DNA of 64,000 nt, from positions 434,001 to 498,000 of the forward strand of contig JAHBZN010000001.1 of assembly GCA_019635415.1 (NCBI GenBank). The letters are read 5' to 3'. This DNA comes from Ramlibacter sp. Lineage in GTDB: Bacteria > Pseudomonadota > Gammaproteobacteria > Burkholderiales > Burkholderiaceae_C. The position numbers were made by a program, and so were the translations under genes. The notes under the pieces are model-generated. The model saw only the letters and a list, made by a program, of their open reading frames with translations. It was not told where the DNA came from and made no database searches. Below, piece by piece: positions 1-8,632 of the stretch (within the stretch, counting starts at the first letter, position 1; each line of letters begins with the position of its first letter).

Positions 1-1591
1 TGGGGTAGGCGATCGAGCAGATGTGCGAATTGATGCGCTTGAGGTCGCTGATCAGGTCGATGTGCAGCGAGCTGGTCTCGATGCTCTGCATGGTGTTGTC
101 CGACAGCCGGCCGAGGTGGGTGGTGGCGTACTCGCGCTCCAGGTCGCGAAAGCGCGCCTTTTCCTCGAGTAGCTTCTGCGCGTCGCGCACCGTGCCGTTG
201 AGGAACACGCTCATGCCCAGCCGCAGGTTCGACACCAGCCGCGCATGCAGTTCGCAGATCTCGGCCATCCCGGCCACGGAGAAGCTGCGGCCCTTGCGGA
301 TCTTCTTGTCCTCGATGTCCAGCAGCACCCGCTCGATGATGTCGCCGATCTGCTCCATGTTGATGGTGAAGCTGATGATGTCGGTCCAGCGCCGGCTCTC
401 TTCCTCGCCCAGCGCCTCGCGCGAGATCTTGGTCATGTAGTACTTGATGGCCGAGTACAGCTCGTCGACCGTGTCGTCCAGCTTGCGCAGGTCCTCGGCG
501 AGCTTGAGGTCGTTGTCCTTGATCACCTTGAGCACGCCCAGCATCATGGTCTCGACAATGTCGGCCTGGTGCAGGGCCTCGCGCGCCGCGCAGGAGATCG
601 CCAGGGAAGGCGTGGACAGCGCCGACGGGTCCAGGTGGTGCGGCCGTCCCGCCAGCGTGCTCTTGTCGGGCTTGGGCAGCCAGCGCGTGACCCAGCGCGC
701 CACCAGCGGGGTCACGCCGATGAACAGCCCACCCACCAGCAGGTTGAATGCCAGGTGGAACAGCACCACGAAGGTCGCGGTTTCGTTGATGTAGGGGCGG
801 GCGTAGGCCAGCCACAGGCCGGTGAAGGGTGCGGCGATCAGCACGCCCAGCGCCTTGAACACGAGGTTGCCCATGGGCACCTGGCGCACCTCGATGGCCG
901 AACGGGCGGTGGTCAGCACCGCCAGCAGCCCGCTGCCCAGGTTGGCGCCCAGCACCAGGCCCAGCGCCACGTCCAGTGGCACCACCCCCGAGGCCGCGAG
1001 GGCAGCCGTCAGCAGCACGATGGCCAGGCTGGAATACGACACCACGGCCAGCACCGCGCCCATGGTGATCTCCAGCAGCCGGTCGCTGGCCAGCGACGCC
1101 AGCAGGGCCTTGACCGCGGGGGCCTGGGTCAGCACGGCGGTGGATTCGGTGACCAGGCGCAGCGCCAGCAGCATCAGGCCCAGGCCGATCAGCACGCGGC
1201 CGAAGCGCCCGACGCTGGACGACTGGCGCGAGATGAACAGCACCACACCGACGAAGATGAACAGCGGCGACAGCCAGGACAGGTCGAACGAGAACACCAC
1301 GGCCATCAGGCTGGTGCCCACGTCGGCCCCCAGCATCACGGCCAGTGCCAGCGGCAGCGCGACCAGGCCCTGGCCGACAAAGGAGGACACGATCAGCGCG
1401 GTGGCGGTGCTGGACTGGACCAGCGCGGTGACCCCGATGCCGGAGAGGGCCGCCGTGTAGCGGTTGCTGATGCTGCGCGCGAGGACTTGGCGCAGATTGG
1501 CTCCAAACACACGCAGGATCCCCGTTCGGACGAGATGGGTACCCCAGACAAGCAGCGCGATCGCCGCCAGAAGATTCAACAGGTGCTTCAT
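1..1591 (-). CDS. Na/Pi cotransporter family protein (partial, 3' end outside window)
   Basis: About 530 residues are visible, read leftward from an ATG at 1591; the C-terminus lies beyond position 1. The N-terminal two thirds is a multi-spanning membrane domain with the QSSTAT motif (near residue 59) and a second repeat, GANLGSGLLAVLTTARSA, typical of the NptA/YjbB family of sodium-dependent phosphate carriers. The C-terminal part is soluble and helical, resembling PhoU (EALHQADIVETMMLG, then NMEQIGDIIER). By family it would move phosphate with Na+ across the inner membrane, with the PhoU-like domain regulating. It is followed by lspA reading the same way but does not overlap it. The family call is firm; transport direction is unknown. 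Confidence 0.9.
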   Translation of the reverse strand, partial: MKHLLNLLAAIALLVWGTHLVRTGILRVFGANLRQVLARSISNRYTAALSGIGVTALVQSSTATALIVSSFVGQGLVALPLALAVMLGADVGTSLMAVVFSFDLSWLSPLFIFVGVVLFISRQSSSVGRFGRVLIGLGLMLLALRLVTESTAVLTQAPAVKALLASLASDRLLEITMGAVLAVVSYSSLAIVLLTAALAASGVVPLDVALGLVLGANLGSGLLAVLTTARSAIEVRQVPMGNLVFKALGVLIAAPFTGLWLAYARPYINETATFVVLFHLAFNLLVGGLFIGVTPLVARWVTRWLPKPDKSTLAGRPHHLDPSALSTPSLAISCAAREALHQADIVETMMLGVLKVIKDNDLKLAEDLRKLDDTVDELYSAIKYYMTKISREALGEEESRRWTDIISFTINMEQIGDIIERVLLDIEDKKIRKGRSFSVAGMAEICELHARLVSNLRLGMSVFLNGTVRDAQKLLEEKARFRDLEREYATTHLGRLSDNTMQSIETSSLHIDLISDLKRINSHICSIAYP

Positions 1592-1640
1592 TACTTGAGG
1601 CGTCAACTATACGCCTGCTGCAATGCCGCAAAAAACAGGC

Positions 1641-2129
1641 CTAGCGGGCCCGGCGCACCCGCAGCAATTCGTCCAGGATCAGGCAGGCCGCGCCGATGGT
1701 GATGGCGCTGTCGGCGAGGTTGAAGGCCGGAAAGTGCCAGCCACGCAGGTGGAAGTCCAGAAAGTCGACCACGTAGCCGTGCAGCAGGCGGTCCACCACG
1801 TTGCCCACCGCACCCCCGAGCACGCAGGCCAGCGCAAAAGAGAACAGTTTCTGGCCCGGGTGCGAGCGCAGCATCCAGACGATGAACAGCGCCGCGGCCA
1901 CGCCGATGCCCGTGAACAGCCAGCGCTGCCAGCCCGAGGCGGCGGCCAGGAAGGAGAAGGCCGCCCCGGTGTTGTGCACCCGCACGACGTTGAAGAAGCT
2001 GGTCACCCAGGTGCTGTCCCCGACCTGGTAGTAGCCCAGGATCAGGACCTTGGTGAACTGGTCGGCGATCACGATGATCAGGGCCAGCGCCAGCCAGGGC
2101 ATCACGCTGCCGGAAGTGTTTCTGAACAT
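1641..2129 (-). CDS. lspA: Lipoprotein signal peptidase (signal peptidase II)
   Basis: 162 residues from the ATG at 2129. This start overlaps the ileS stop as TGATG, so it is preferred to an upstream in-frame start inside ileS. The enzyme is an inner-membrane aspartyl protease that cleaves prolipoproteins before the lipidated cysteine. Four hydrophobic segments are visible. The two catalytic Asp motifs are present: NVVDR and FNLADSAI near the C-terminus. [11 protein letters not shown] is the conserved NxGaaF block. The length is normal for the family. It is co-transcribed with ileS, as is usual in proteobacteria. Confidence 0.96.
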   Translation of the reverse strand: MFRNTSGSVMPWLALALIIVIADQFTKVLILGYYQVGDSTWVTSFFNVVRVHNTGAAFSFLAAASGWQRWLFTGIGVAAALFIVWMLRSHPGQKLFSFALACVLGGAVGNVVDRLLHGYVVDFLDFHLRGWHFPAFNLADSAITIGAACLILDELLRVRRAR

Positions 2130-4969
2130 CAGGCGACCTTCCTGTCTTCGCCGGCACCGAACAGGTTGCTGGTGCAACGCCCGCACAGCGAGGGGTGGGC
2201 CGGGTCATGCCCCACGTCCGGACGGTAGTGCCAGCAGCGCTCGCACTTGGGGTCGGCGGAGGCGCTGACCCTCGCAGCCGTGGCCTCGGCTGCCGAGAGC
2301 TGGATGGCCGAGGTGATGAAGATGAATTTCAGGTCGCCGCCGAGGCTGGCGAGCAGCGTCAGGTCGTCGGGCGCGGCGTCCAGCGCCACGACGGCCTGCA
2401 GCGACGAGCCGACCTGGCCGTCCGCGCGCAGCGCCTCGATGTCCTTGTTCACGCCGTCGCGGATCTCGCGGATACGCGCCCACTTGGCCAGCAGGGTGTC
2501 GTCGGCTTCGGGCAGCTGGGCATAGGTTTCCAGAAAGATCGAGTCCGAGCTGCCAAAGATCTTCCAGGCTTCCTCGGCCGTGAAGCTGAGGAACGGCGCC
2601 ATCCAGCGCAGCATCGCATGGGTGATGTGCCAGAGGGCTGTCTGGGCACTGCGCCGCGCCAGGGATTGGGGCGCCGTGGTGTAGAGCCGGTCCTTCAGCA
2701 CGTCCAGGTAGAAGCCGCCCAGGTCCTCGCTGCAGTACAACTGCAACTTGGCCACCACGGGGTGGAACTCATAGGCTTCGAAATGGGCCAGCACCCCGGC
2801 CTGGAACTGCGCCGCGCGGGCCAGCGCGTAGCGGTCGATCTCCAGCATCTGGTCCAGCGGCACGGCGTCGGTGGCCGCATCGAAGTCGCTCACGTTGGCC
2901 AGCAGGAAGCGCAGGGTGTTGCGGATGCGCCGGTAGGCGTCGACCACGCGCGCCAGGATCTTGTCGTCGCCCGCGATGTCGCCGGAATAGTCCGAAGCGG
3001 CAACCCACAGGCGGATGATCTCGGCGCCGAGCTTCTTGCTGGTTTCCTGGGGGTCCACCCCGTTGCCCAGTGATTTGCTCATCTTGCGGCCCTGGCTGTC
3101 CACGGTGAAGCCATGGGTCAGCAGGCCCTTGTAGGGAGCACGGCCGTACATCGCGCAGGCGGTCAGCAGCGAGCTGTGGAACCAGCCGCGATGCTGGTCG
3201 TGCCCTTCGAGGTAGAGGTCGGCCTCGGGGCCGGTGTCATGCGCGGCGCCCGCATGGGACTTGCGCAGTACCGTGGTGTGCGTGGTGCCCGAGTCGAACC
3301 AGACTTCCAGGATGTCGGTGCTCTTGGTGTATTGCGGCGCGTCGGCGCCGGCGCCCACCTGGCCCAGGATGTCCTCGGCCGTCGCCTTGCTCCAGGCTTC
3401 GATGCCGCCCCGCTCGACCACGTCGGCCGCGAGGTCCAGGATGTCCATGGTGCGCGGATGCAGTTCCCCCGTGTCCTTGTGCAGGAAGAAGGGCAAGGGA
3501 ACGCCCCAGCTGCGCTGGCGCGAGATGCACCAGTCGGGCCGCCCGGCGATCATGTCGCGCAGCCGCGCCTTGCCGTTCTCCGGGTAGAAGCCGGTCTCCT
3601 CGATCGCGGCCAGTGCCATCTGACGCAGCGTGGCGGGGGCCTTGTCCTTGGTGAACACCCCTTCGCCTTCGTCCATGCGGATGAACCATTGCGCGGCGGC
3701 GCGGTAGATCACCGGCGTTTTGTGGCGCCAGCAGTGCGGATAGCTGTGGCTGATGGTTTCCGTGGCGAACAGGCGGTCCGCATTCTTCAGGGTCTCGATG
3801 ATCTGGGGCACGGCCTTCCAGATGTTCAGGCCACCGAACAGCGGGAAGTCGGGCGCATAGGCGCCGTTGCCCTGGACCGGGTTGAGGATGTCGTCGTAGG
3901 CCAGGCCGTGCGCGACGCAGGAATTGAAGTCGTCCAGGCCATAGGCCGGCGAGGAATGCACGATGCCGGTGCCATCTTCGGCTGTGGCGTAGTCGGCCAG
4001 GTACACCGGCGAAAGGCGCCGGTAGCCGGCATCCACCTCGTACAGGGGGTGGCGGAAGTTCAGCCCGCCGAGCCGCTCGCCCTTGACCGTGGCGAGCACG
4101 GTGCCGGTCAGGCCAAAACGCTGCATGCACTTTTCCACCAGCACCGAGGCCAGGACCAGCAGGCCACGCTCGGTGTCGACCAGCGAGTAGTCAAGCTCGG
4201 GGTTGAGGTTCAGTGCCTGGTTGGCCGGGATGGTCCAGGCGGTGGTGGTCCAGATGACGACGTAGGCCGTCTTGTCCAGCGAGGGCAGTCCGAAGGCGGC
4301 TGCCAACTTCGCCGGATCGTCGCTCTGGAAGCCCACGTCGATGGTCTGGGACTTCTTATCCGCGTATTCGATCTCGAATTCGGCGAGCGAGGAACCGCAG
4401 TCGAAGCACCAGTACACAGGCTTGAGGCCACGGTAGACAAAGCCGCGCTCCACCACGCGCTTGAAGGCGCGGATTTCCTCGGCTTCATTGACGAAGTCCA
4501 TGGTGCGGTAGGGGTGGTCCCAGTCGCCCAGCACGCCCAGGCGCTTGAAGTCGGCCATCTGGATGGCGATCTGCTCCGTGGCAAAGGCGCGGCTCTTGGC
4601 CTGCATCTCGTCGCGCGGCAGGTTGCGCCCGTACTTCTTCTCGATGGCGTTCTCGATCGGCAGGCCGTGGCAGTCCCAGCCCGGGATGTAGGCGGCATCC
4701 AGGCCCTTGAGCTGGCGCGCCTTGACGATCATGTCCTTGAGGATCTTGTTGACCGCGTGGCCCATGTGGATCTGGCCGTTGGCATACGGGGGGCCGTCAT
4801 GCAGCACGAATTTGGGCGCGTTGCAGCGTGCGTCGCGCAGCTTCTTGTACAGGCCCTGGTCCTCCCACTCCTTGACCCAGCCGGGTTCGCGCTTGGGCAG
4901 GTCGCCGCGCATCGGGAAAGGGGTGTCGGGCAGGTTCAGGGTGGCGCGGTAGTCAACTTTGTCGGTCAT
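2129..4969 (-). CDS. ileS: Isoleucyl-tRNA synthetase
   Basis: 946 residues, full length for a bacterial class I IleRS. The enzyme charges tRNA-Ile and edits mischarged Val. The HIGH-type motif is QIHMGH near residue 70 and the KMSKS loop is [11 protein letters not shown] near residue 625. The [10 protein letters not shown] block of the CP1 editing domain is present. The C-terminal zinc finger is present, with CERC followed by CGRC. It lies downstream of ribF with about 105 bp between them and is coupled to lspA by a 1-bp overlap. The bacterial ribF-ileS-lspA order is conserved. No anomaly was seen. Confidence 0.98.
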   Translation of the reverse strand: MTDKVDYRATLNLPDTPFPMRGDLPKREPGWVKEWEDQGLYKKLRDARCNAPKFVLHDGPPYANGQIHMGHAVNKILKDMIVKARQLKGLDAAYIPGWDCHGLPIENAIEKKYGRNLPRDEMQAKSRAFATEQIAIQMADFKRLGVLGDWDHPYRTMDFVNEAEEIRAFKRVVERGFVYRGLKPVYWCFDCGSSLAEFEIEYADKKSQTIDVGFQSDDPAKLAAAFGLPSLDKTAYVVIWTTTAWTIPANQALNLNPELDYSLVDTERGLLVLASVLVEKCMQRFGLTGTVLATVKGERLGGLNFRHPLYEVDAGYRRLSPVYLADYATAEDGTGIVHSSPAYGLDDFNSCVAHGLAYDDILNPVQGNGAYAPDFPLFGGLNIWKAVPQIIETLKNADRLFATETISHSYPHCWRHKTPVIYRAAAQWFIRMDEGEGVFTKDKAPATLRQMALAAIEETGFYPENGKARLRDMIAGRPDWCISRQRSWGVPLPFFLHKDTGELHPRTMDILDLAADVVERGGIEAWSKATAEDILGQVGAGADAPQYTKSTDILEVWFDSGTTHTTVLRKSHAGAAHDTGPEADLYLEGHDQHRGWFHSSLLTACAMYGRAPYKGLLTHGFTVDSQGRKMSKSLGNGVDPQETSKKLGAEIIRLWVAASDYSGDIAGDDKILARVVDAYRRIRNTLRFLLANVSDFDAATDAVPLDQMLEIDRYALARAAQFQAGVLAHFEAYEFHPVVAKLQLYCSEDLGGFYLDVLKDRLYTTAPQSLARRSAQTALWHITHAMLRWMAPFLSFTAEEAWKIFGSSDSIFLETYAQLPEADDTLLAKWARIREIRDGVNKDIEALRADGQVGSSLQAVVALDAAPDDLTLLASLGGDLKFIFITSAIQLSAAEATAARVSASADPKCERCWHYRPDVGHDPAHPSLCGRCTSNLFGAGEDRKVA

Positions 4970-5074
4970 GGCCAGGCTTCAAACAGGTTCGTGGGTGGCA
5001 GCCCGTGGCACAGGGCACGGGGCTGCTAAGCAGTGGCGGGAGCGGGGCAGGTGCGGACGGGGCCCGCTGCCCCT

Positions 5075-6046
5075 TCAAATTCGCGCAGCGAACCAGGCGC
5101 GCGCGTCGTCGCAGTCTCTCGCGATGCCCGACTTGAGGGCATCGAGACCGTCGTACTTGAGCTCGTCGTGCAGTTTGTGCAGCAGTTCCACGCGGATGAT
5201 TTTACCGTACGCCCCCTCGGGCCCCAGGCTGCGGGGCCAGTCGAGGCAATGGGTCTCCAGCAGGACGCGGCCGCCATTGACGTCGTTCGCATCCAGCGAA
5301 GGCCGGATGCCCAGGTTGGCCACGCCCTGCAGGGGCGCCCCCAGGCCGTGGACCCGGACCGCAAAAATGCCACTCGCGGCCGGCTTCCAGTGCGAGAAGC
5401 GCAGATTGAGGGTCTTGAAGCCCAGGCTGCGCCCGAGCTTGCGCCCATGCACGACGTGGCCGCTGATGCTGTAGGGCCGCCCCAGCAGCGCGGCGGTGCG
5501 GTCCATGTCGCCGAGGGCCAGGGCCTCGCGCACCGCCGAGCTGGAGACCCGCTGTCCACGGACTTCGTAGCTGTTCATGCGGGCCACGTCGAATCCGGCC
5601 GCTGCGCCGGCCGCGTCCAGCATGGCGTAGTCGCCTGCCCGTCGGGCACCGAAGCGGAAATCGTCACCCACCAGCACGTAGCGAACGCCCAGGCCCGCCT
5701 GCAGTACCTCGCTGATGAACGCCTGCGGCGAGCGGGAGGACAGGCGTGCGTCGAAGGGCAGCACCACGCACTGGTCGACTCCGCATTCGGCGAGCTCGGA
5801 CAATTTGTCGCGCAAGGTGGCAATGCGCGCGGGCGCCATTTCTGGCTTGCGGGCCTGCCGCGCGAAGTAGTCGCGCGGGTGGGGCTCGAAGGTCATGACG
5901 CAGCTGGGCACGTCGCGATGGCGTGCTTCGTTGCGCAGCAACGCCAGCATGGCCTGGTGGCCGCGGTGGACACCGTCGAAATTGCCGATGGTCAAGGCAC
6001 AGGCCGGCGCGATGTCCGGATGGTGGAAGCCTCTGAAGATGCGCAT
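5075..6046 (-). CDS. ribF: Bifunctional riboflavin kinase / FAD synthetase
   Basis: 323 residues. The N-terminal nucleotidyltransferase domain has GNFDGVHRGHQ near residue 22 (the HxGH site) and VGDDFRFG near 125. The C-terminal flavokinase domain starts near residue 187 with the GHVVHGRKLGRSLGFKTLN block, where the usual PT of GxPTxN reads KT. The enzyme makes FMN and then FAD from riboflavin. The start at 6046 gives the typical N-terminus. It heads the ribF-ileS-lspA cluster. A hydrophilic tail ends at WFAARI. Confidence 0.96.
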   Translation of the reverse strand: MRIFRGFHHPDIAPACALTIGNFDGVHRGHQAMLALLRNEARHRDVPSCVMTFEPHPRDYFARQARKPEMAPARIATLRDKLSELAECGVDQCVVLPFDARLSSRSPQAFISEVLQAGLGVRYVLVGDDFRFGARRAGDYAMLDAAGAAAGFDVARMNSYEVRGQRVSSSAVREALALGDMDRTAALLGRPYSISGHVVHGRKLGRSLGFKTLNLRFSHWKPAASGIFAVRVHGLGAPLQGVANLGIRPSLDANDVNGGRVLLETHCLDWPRSLGPEGAYGKIIRVELLHKLHDELKYDGLDALKSGIARDCDDARAWFAARI

Positions 6047-6216
6047 GGCCTATGGGAATTTGATATCTTTTTGATAGCAGCTCGTGGCCGCCGGTCATGC
6101 GCTGGCGGCAGCTGCGACATGGTGTTGTCGCTGAAACAGGGTATATTGTGCTGCACCCGTGACAAACGCGTTTGCTGGTCCGTTCAACGGTTTCTCATCT
6201 CTGATGGAGGCGTGTC
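6047..6216. promoter_or_regulatory. Divergent intergenic region ribF / HNH gene
   Basis: 170 bp between two divergent genes. A -10-like TATATT lies at 6142-6147 on the plus strand, but there is no good -35 at normal spacing. A perfect 12-bp palindrome, CAAACGCGTTTG, spans 6165-6176 in the predicted leader of the HNH gene and could be an operator. GGAGG at 6206-6210 is the ribosome-binding site that decides the TTG start at 6217. Promoter positions are guesses. Confidence 0.4.
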
Positions 6217-6774
6217 TTGAAGGTCTTGAAGTTGTCCGCCCAGGGGTTGCCCCAGTCCTGGATTTCACTGGAGCAGGCCGTCTTGCACTATGCCGCGCAG
6301 GAGGTGCGCTGGGAGGTGGGCGCCGAAGTCGCGGTGTTTCGTGGCGGGCACAACGCGGTGACCGGCGAGCAGTCGGTCATCACGGTCAGCAGCATCATCG
6401 GCACCAAGGGCGTGCCCAACATCAATCCCTTCGACCTCAAGCCCGGCCTGACCAACAGCAAGCTGTTTGCGCGCGACCGCAATGTCTGCGCCTACTGCGG
6501 CAACCACTTCCACGAGGAAGACCTGACGCGCGAGCACATCACCCCGTTCGCGCAGAATGGCCGCGACCACTGGATGAACGTGGTCACCGCCTGCCGGGCC
6601 TGCAACCACCGCAAGGCCAACCGCACGCCCGAGCAGGCGCACATGCCGTTGCTCTACACGCCCTATGTGCCCAGCCTCTGGGAAGACTTCATCCTGAGGA
6701 ACCGCCGGATCCTGGCGGACCAGATGGAGTTCCTGATGGCGCACCTGCCCAAGACCTCCAGGCTGCACGCCTAG
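6217..6774 (+). CDS. HNH endonuclease family protein
   Basis: 185 residues. The start codon is TTG at 6217, set by GGAGG six bases upstream; no ATG lies in frame before the conserved region. The HNH fold is clear: CAYCG and CRACN zinc ligands flank EHITPFAQNGRDHWMNVV (the H-N core), followed by HRKAN. The N-terminal 85 residues hold a beta-rich region that I do not recognise. HNH domains are metal-dependent nucleases; the substrate cannot be told. No methylase, toxin or phage gene is adjacent, so a restriction role is unsupported. The last 86 bp are overlapped on the other strand by the DUF11 protein frame. Confidence 0.85.
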   Translation: MKVLKLSAQGLPQSWISLEQAVLHYAAQEVRWEVGAEVAVFRGGHNAVTGEQSVITVSSIIGTKGVPNINPFDLKPGLTNSKLFARDRNVCAYCGNHFHEEDLTREHITPFAQNGRDHWMNVVTACRACNHRKANRTPEQAHMPLLYTPYVPSLWEDFILRNRRILADQMEFLMAHLPKTSRLHA

Positions 6775-8491
6775 CCTGCGGCTCCCCCGCCAGGATGGCG
6801 GCCGACGCGAGGGCGAGGGGCGTCACCCCGGTCACTCCCATCATGGCATCGACGCCGGCTGACGCGAGCAGCGGGGTCAGGCCCCCCCCTGCATCGGGCG
6901 TGAGTTGACCCGTGGCCGTGATGGTGCAGGGCACGCTGAATGTGGCGGTGGTGTTCGGCGGGAAGGTGGGGGTGAGGAAAATGCCCGTGCCCTGCAGGTC
7001 CGAGATGGTGGGCACCGTGGGCGTGATGGTGACCGAGCCGAGCGGCGTGGAGGTGAAGGTGGGTGTGGAGCAGCTGAGGCCGAGCGCATAGCTGTCAGTC
7101 AGGCGCGTGCCGGGCGCGCTGCTGGGGCCGGAGTTCACCACGGTGATCACATAAATGGTCGTGCCCCCGGAGGTCACGGTGCTGGTGTTGTTGGTCTTGG
7201 TGATGGTCAGCAGGGCCTGGCGCGAGATCAGGGTGTTCTCGAAGGCGCAGCCGGCGTTGGTGGTGCCGCCACTGGCATAGCCCGACGCGCCACCACCGTC
7301 CCAGCCTTCATTGGACGCGTTGCAGGACGACAGCGGCCCCGTGGTGGTGATGGCGGCCTTGTTGGGATCGCCGCCACCGGCCACCTTGGCCACGTTGTCC
7401 ACCGATGTGGCGGTGACATCGGGACTCACCGACACGGTCAGCGTCAACACCGTGCTGGCTCCGTTGCCCGCGAGCACCGTGGTGCCGCGGTTGCAGTCGA
7501 CCGTGTCACTGGCGAAAGTGGTCGTGGATATTGTGCAGCTCCACCCGCCACCGGGCGACTGCGGCGAGATGAAGCTCAGGCCCTGAGGCAACTGGTCCTG
7601 GACCAGGATCGGGCTGGCCGCCAGCGTTTGCGTGCCGCCCTGGTTGGTGATGGTCAGCGTGTAGGTGCCGGTGTTGCCGGCCACGAACGTGGGTGTGGTG
7701 TCGACCTTGACCATGGACAGATCCCGGCGCGGCACGCAGTAGGAGAAATTCTGGAACCCGACCACCTGCCCGACGGAGGGGTTGATGCCCGGATTGCCGG
7801 CGATGAAGTCGATCTGCACGGTGTCGACCGGATTGGCGAAGGTGACCGTCACGTTGCACGCCGCGCTGGTTCCGGCGCAGTTGCCCGCCGCCGCCAGCGC
7901 AGTGACCTCGGTGGTGCCTGCCGAGGGGCTGTTGGTCGCAATCGCGAAATTGGCCGGCGTGCCCACCGTCATGCCCGGGGCGATCACGGTGTTGCCGTTC
8001 AAGGAACCCGTGACCCGCAGCACGTCCTGCCAGTTGTTGGCGGAATAGTCGACGTCCCCCATGATCAGCCGCAGCTTGTCCATGGGGCGCGAGAAATTCA
8101 GGGTCAGGTGGGTGCCGAAGCCGGCCGTGGTCCCCGTCATGGCCAGCGCCAGGGAGTTGGTGAAGCCGCCGTAGGCGGCCAGCCGGGGGGCATTGGGTGC
8201 GGTGCCACCGGGCGCGGACCAACTGGAGGCGCCGTCGATCGACGCCTGGAAGGTCACCGTGTTGGCGGTGATCGCCCCGGTCGAGGTGCCCACACCGAAA
8301 GAAAAAGGTCCGAGTGCCGCGGACGTCCAGGTGCCGGTGCCCCCCGTGGCGCTGGTGGAGCGGGTGGTGCCAAACACGAAGGTGACGAGGCTTTCATTGG
8401 CGTCGCAGGCGCTGGCCTGGGCCCATGCCCCCTGGCACGCGCACAGGGCCCATAGAAAGCCCAGAAACATTCGCACAAATGAACCTGTCAC
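6689..8491 (-). CDS. Secreted DUF11-type repeat protein, with C-terminal extension past a G8 tract
   Basis: 600 residues from GTG 8491, chosen for AGAGG at 8497-8501; ATG 8470 is the next option. A signal peptide ends near GAWAQA. Residues ~25-250 form a beta-rich domain I do not recognise. Two DUF11-like Ig domains follow (DLSMVKVDTTPTF..., then LLTITKTNNTSTV...), with scattered Cys pairs. Such proteins are exported; many are surface or adhesion proteins, but no function can be assigned here. Homology with the neighbouring gene suggests the natural end is near ITATGQ. The frame instead runs about 70 residues further, through a G8 tract (6882-6889), and ends antisense to the HNH gene. The true C-terminus is therefore doubtful. 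Confidence 0.7.
   Translation of the reverse strand: MTGSFVRMFLGFLWALCACQGAWAQASACDANESLVTFVFGTTRSTSATGGTGTWTSAALGPFSFGVGTSTGAITANTVTFQASIDGASSWSAPGGTAPNAPRLAAYGGFTNSLALAMTGTTAGFGTHLTLNFSRPMDKLRLIMGDVDYSANNWQDVLRVTGSLNGNTVIAPGMTVGTPANFAIATNSPSAGTTEVTALAAAGNCAGTSAACNVTVTFANPVDTVQIDFIAGNPGINPSVGQVVGFQNFSYCVPRRDLSMVKVDTTPTFVAGNTGTYTLTITNQGGTQTLAASPILVQDQLPQGLSFISPQSPGGGWSCTISTTTFASDTVDCNRGTTVLAGNGASTVLTLTVSVSPDVTATSVDNVAKVAGGGDPNKAAITTTGPLSSCNASNEGWDGGGASGYASGGTTNAGCAFENTLISRQALLTITKTNNTSTVTSGGTTIYVITVVNSGPSSAPGTRLTDSYALGLSCSTPTFTSTPLGSVTITPTVPTISDLQGTGIFLTPTFPPNTTATFSVPCTITATGQLTPDAGGGLTPLLASAGVDAMMGVTGVTPLALASAAILAGEPQARRAAWRSWAGAPSGTPSGPPGSGGSSG
6882..6889. repeat. C8/G8 homopolymer inside the DUF11 gene
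   Basis: Eight consecutive C on the plus strand, G8 on the coding strand, just after the last recognisable domain of the DUF11 protein. With 8 G the frame stays open to 6689. With 7 G it stops at once (GCC TGA). With 9 G it stops at 6771, beside the HNH stop codon. It is a slippage-prone site that would switch C-termini. Confidence 0.75.
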
Positions 8492-8576
8492 GCGTACCTC
8501 TTGAATTTCCAACGTGGCAGAAATTCTGCGACAGGACGGGGGTGGCCGATCATGGGGGCTGCAAATTCAGTCGGTC

Positions 8577-8594
8577 GTGGCGCTTCGGCGCCAC
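8577..8594. terminator. Hairpin with TTCG loop, possible terminator
   Basis: A 7-bp stem (GTGGCGC / GCGCCAC) closed by a TTCG tetraloop, between the two DUF11 genes and downstream of the 8633 stop on the minus strand. No T-run follows, so intrinsic termination would be weak. It may instead be an mRNA-stabilising hairpin. Confidence 0.4.
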
Positions 8595-8632
8595 AGAAAC
8601 CGGCATTAGTTTCCAGCGCCGTGCGCGGGCGG

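Noticed and set aside
6689..8491. IPTL-CTERM, PEP-CTERM or LPXTG sorting signal at the ends of the DUF11 proteins
   Set aside because: Neither C-terminus has the motif plus TM plus Arg cluster. The hydrophobic stretch in the 70-residue extension (PLALASAAILAG) is too short, and the extension itself is doubtful.
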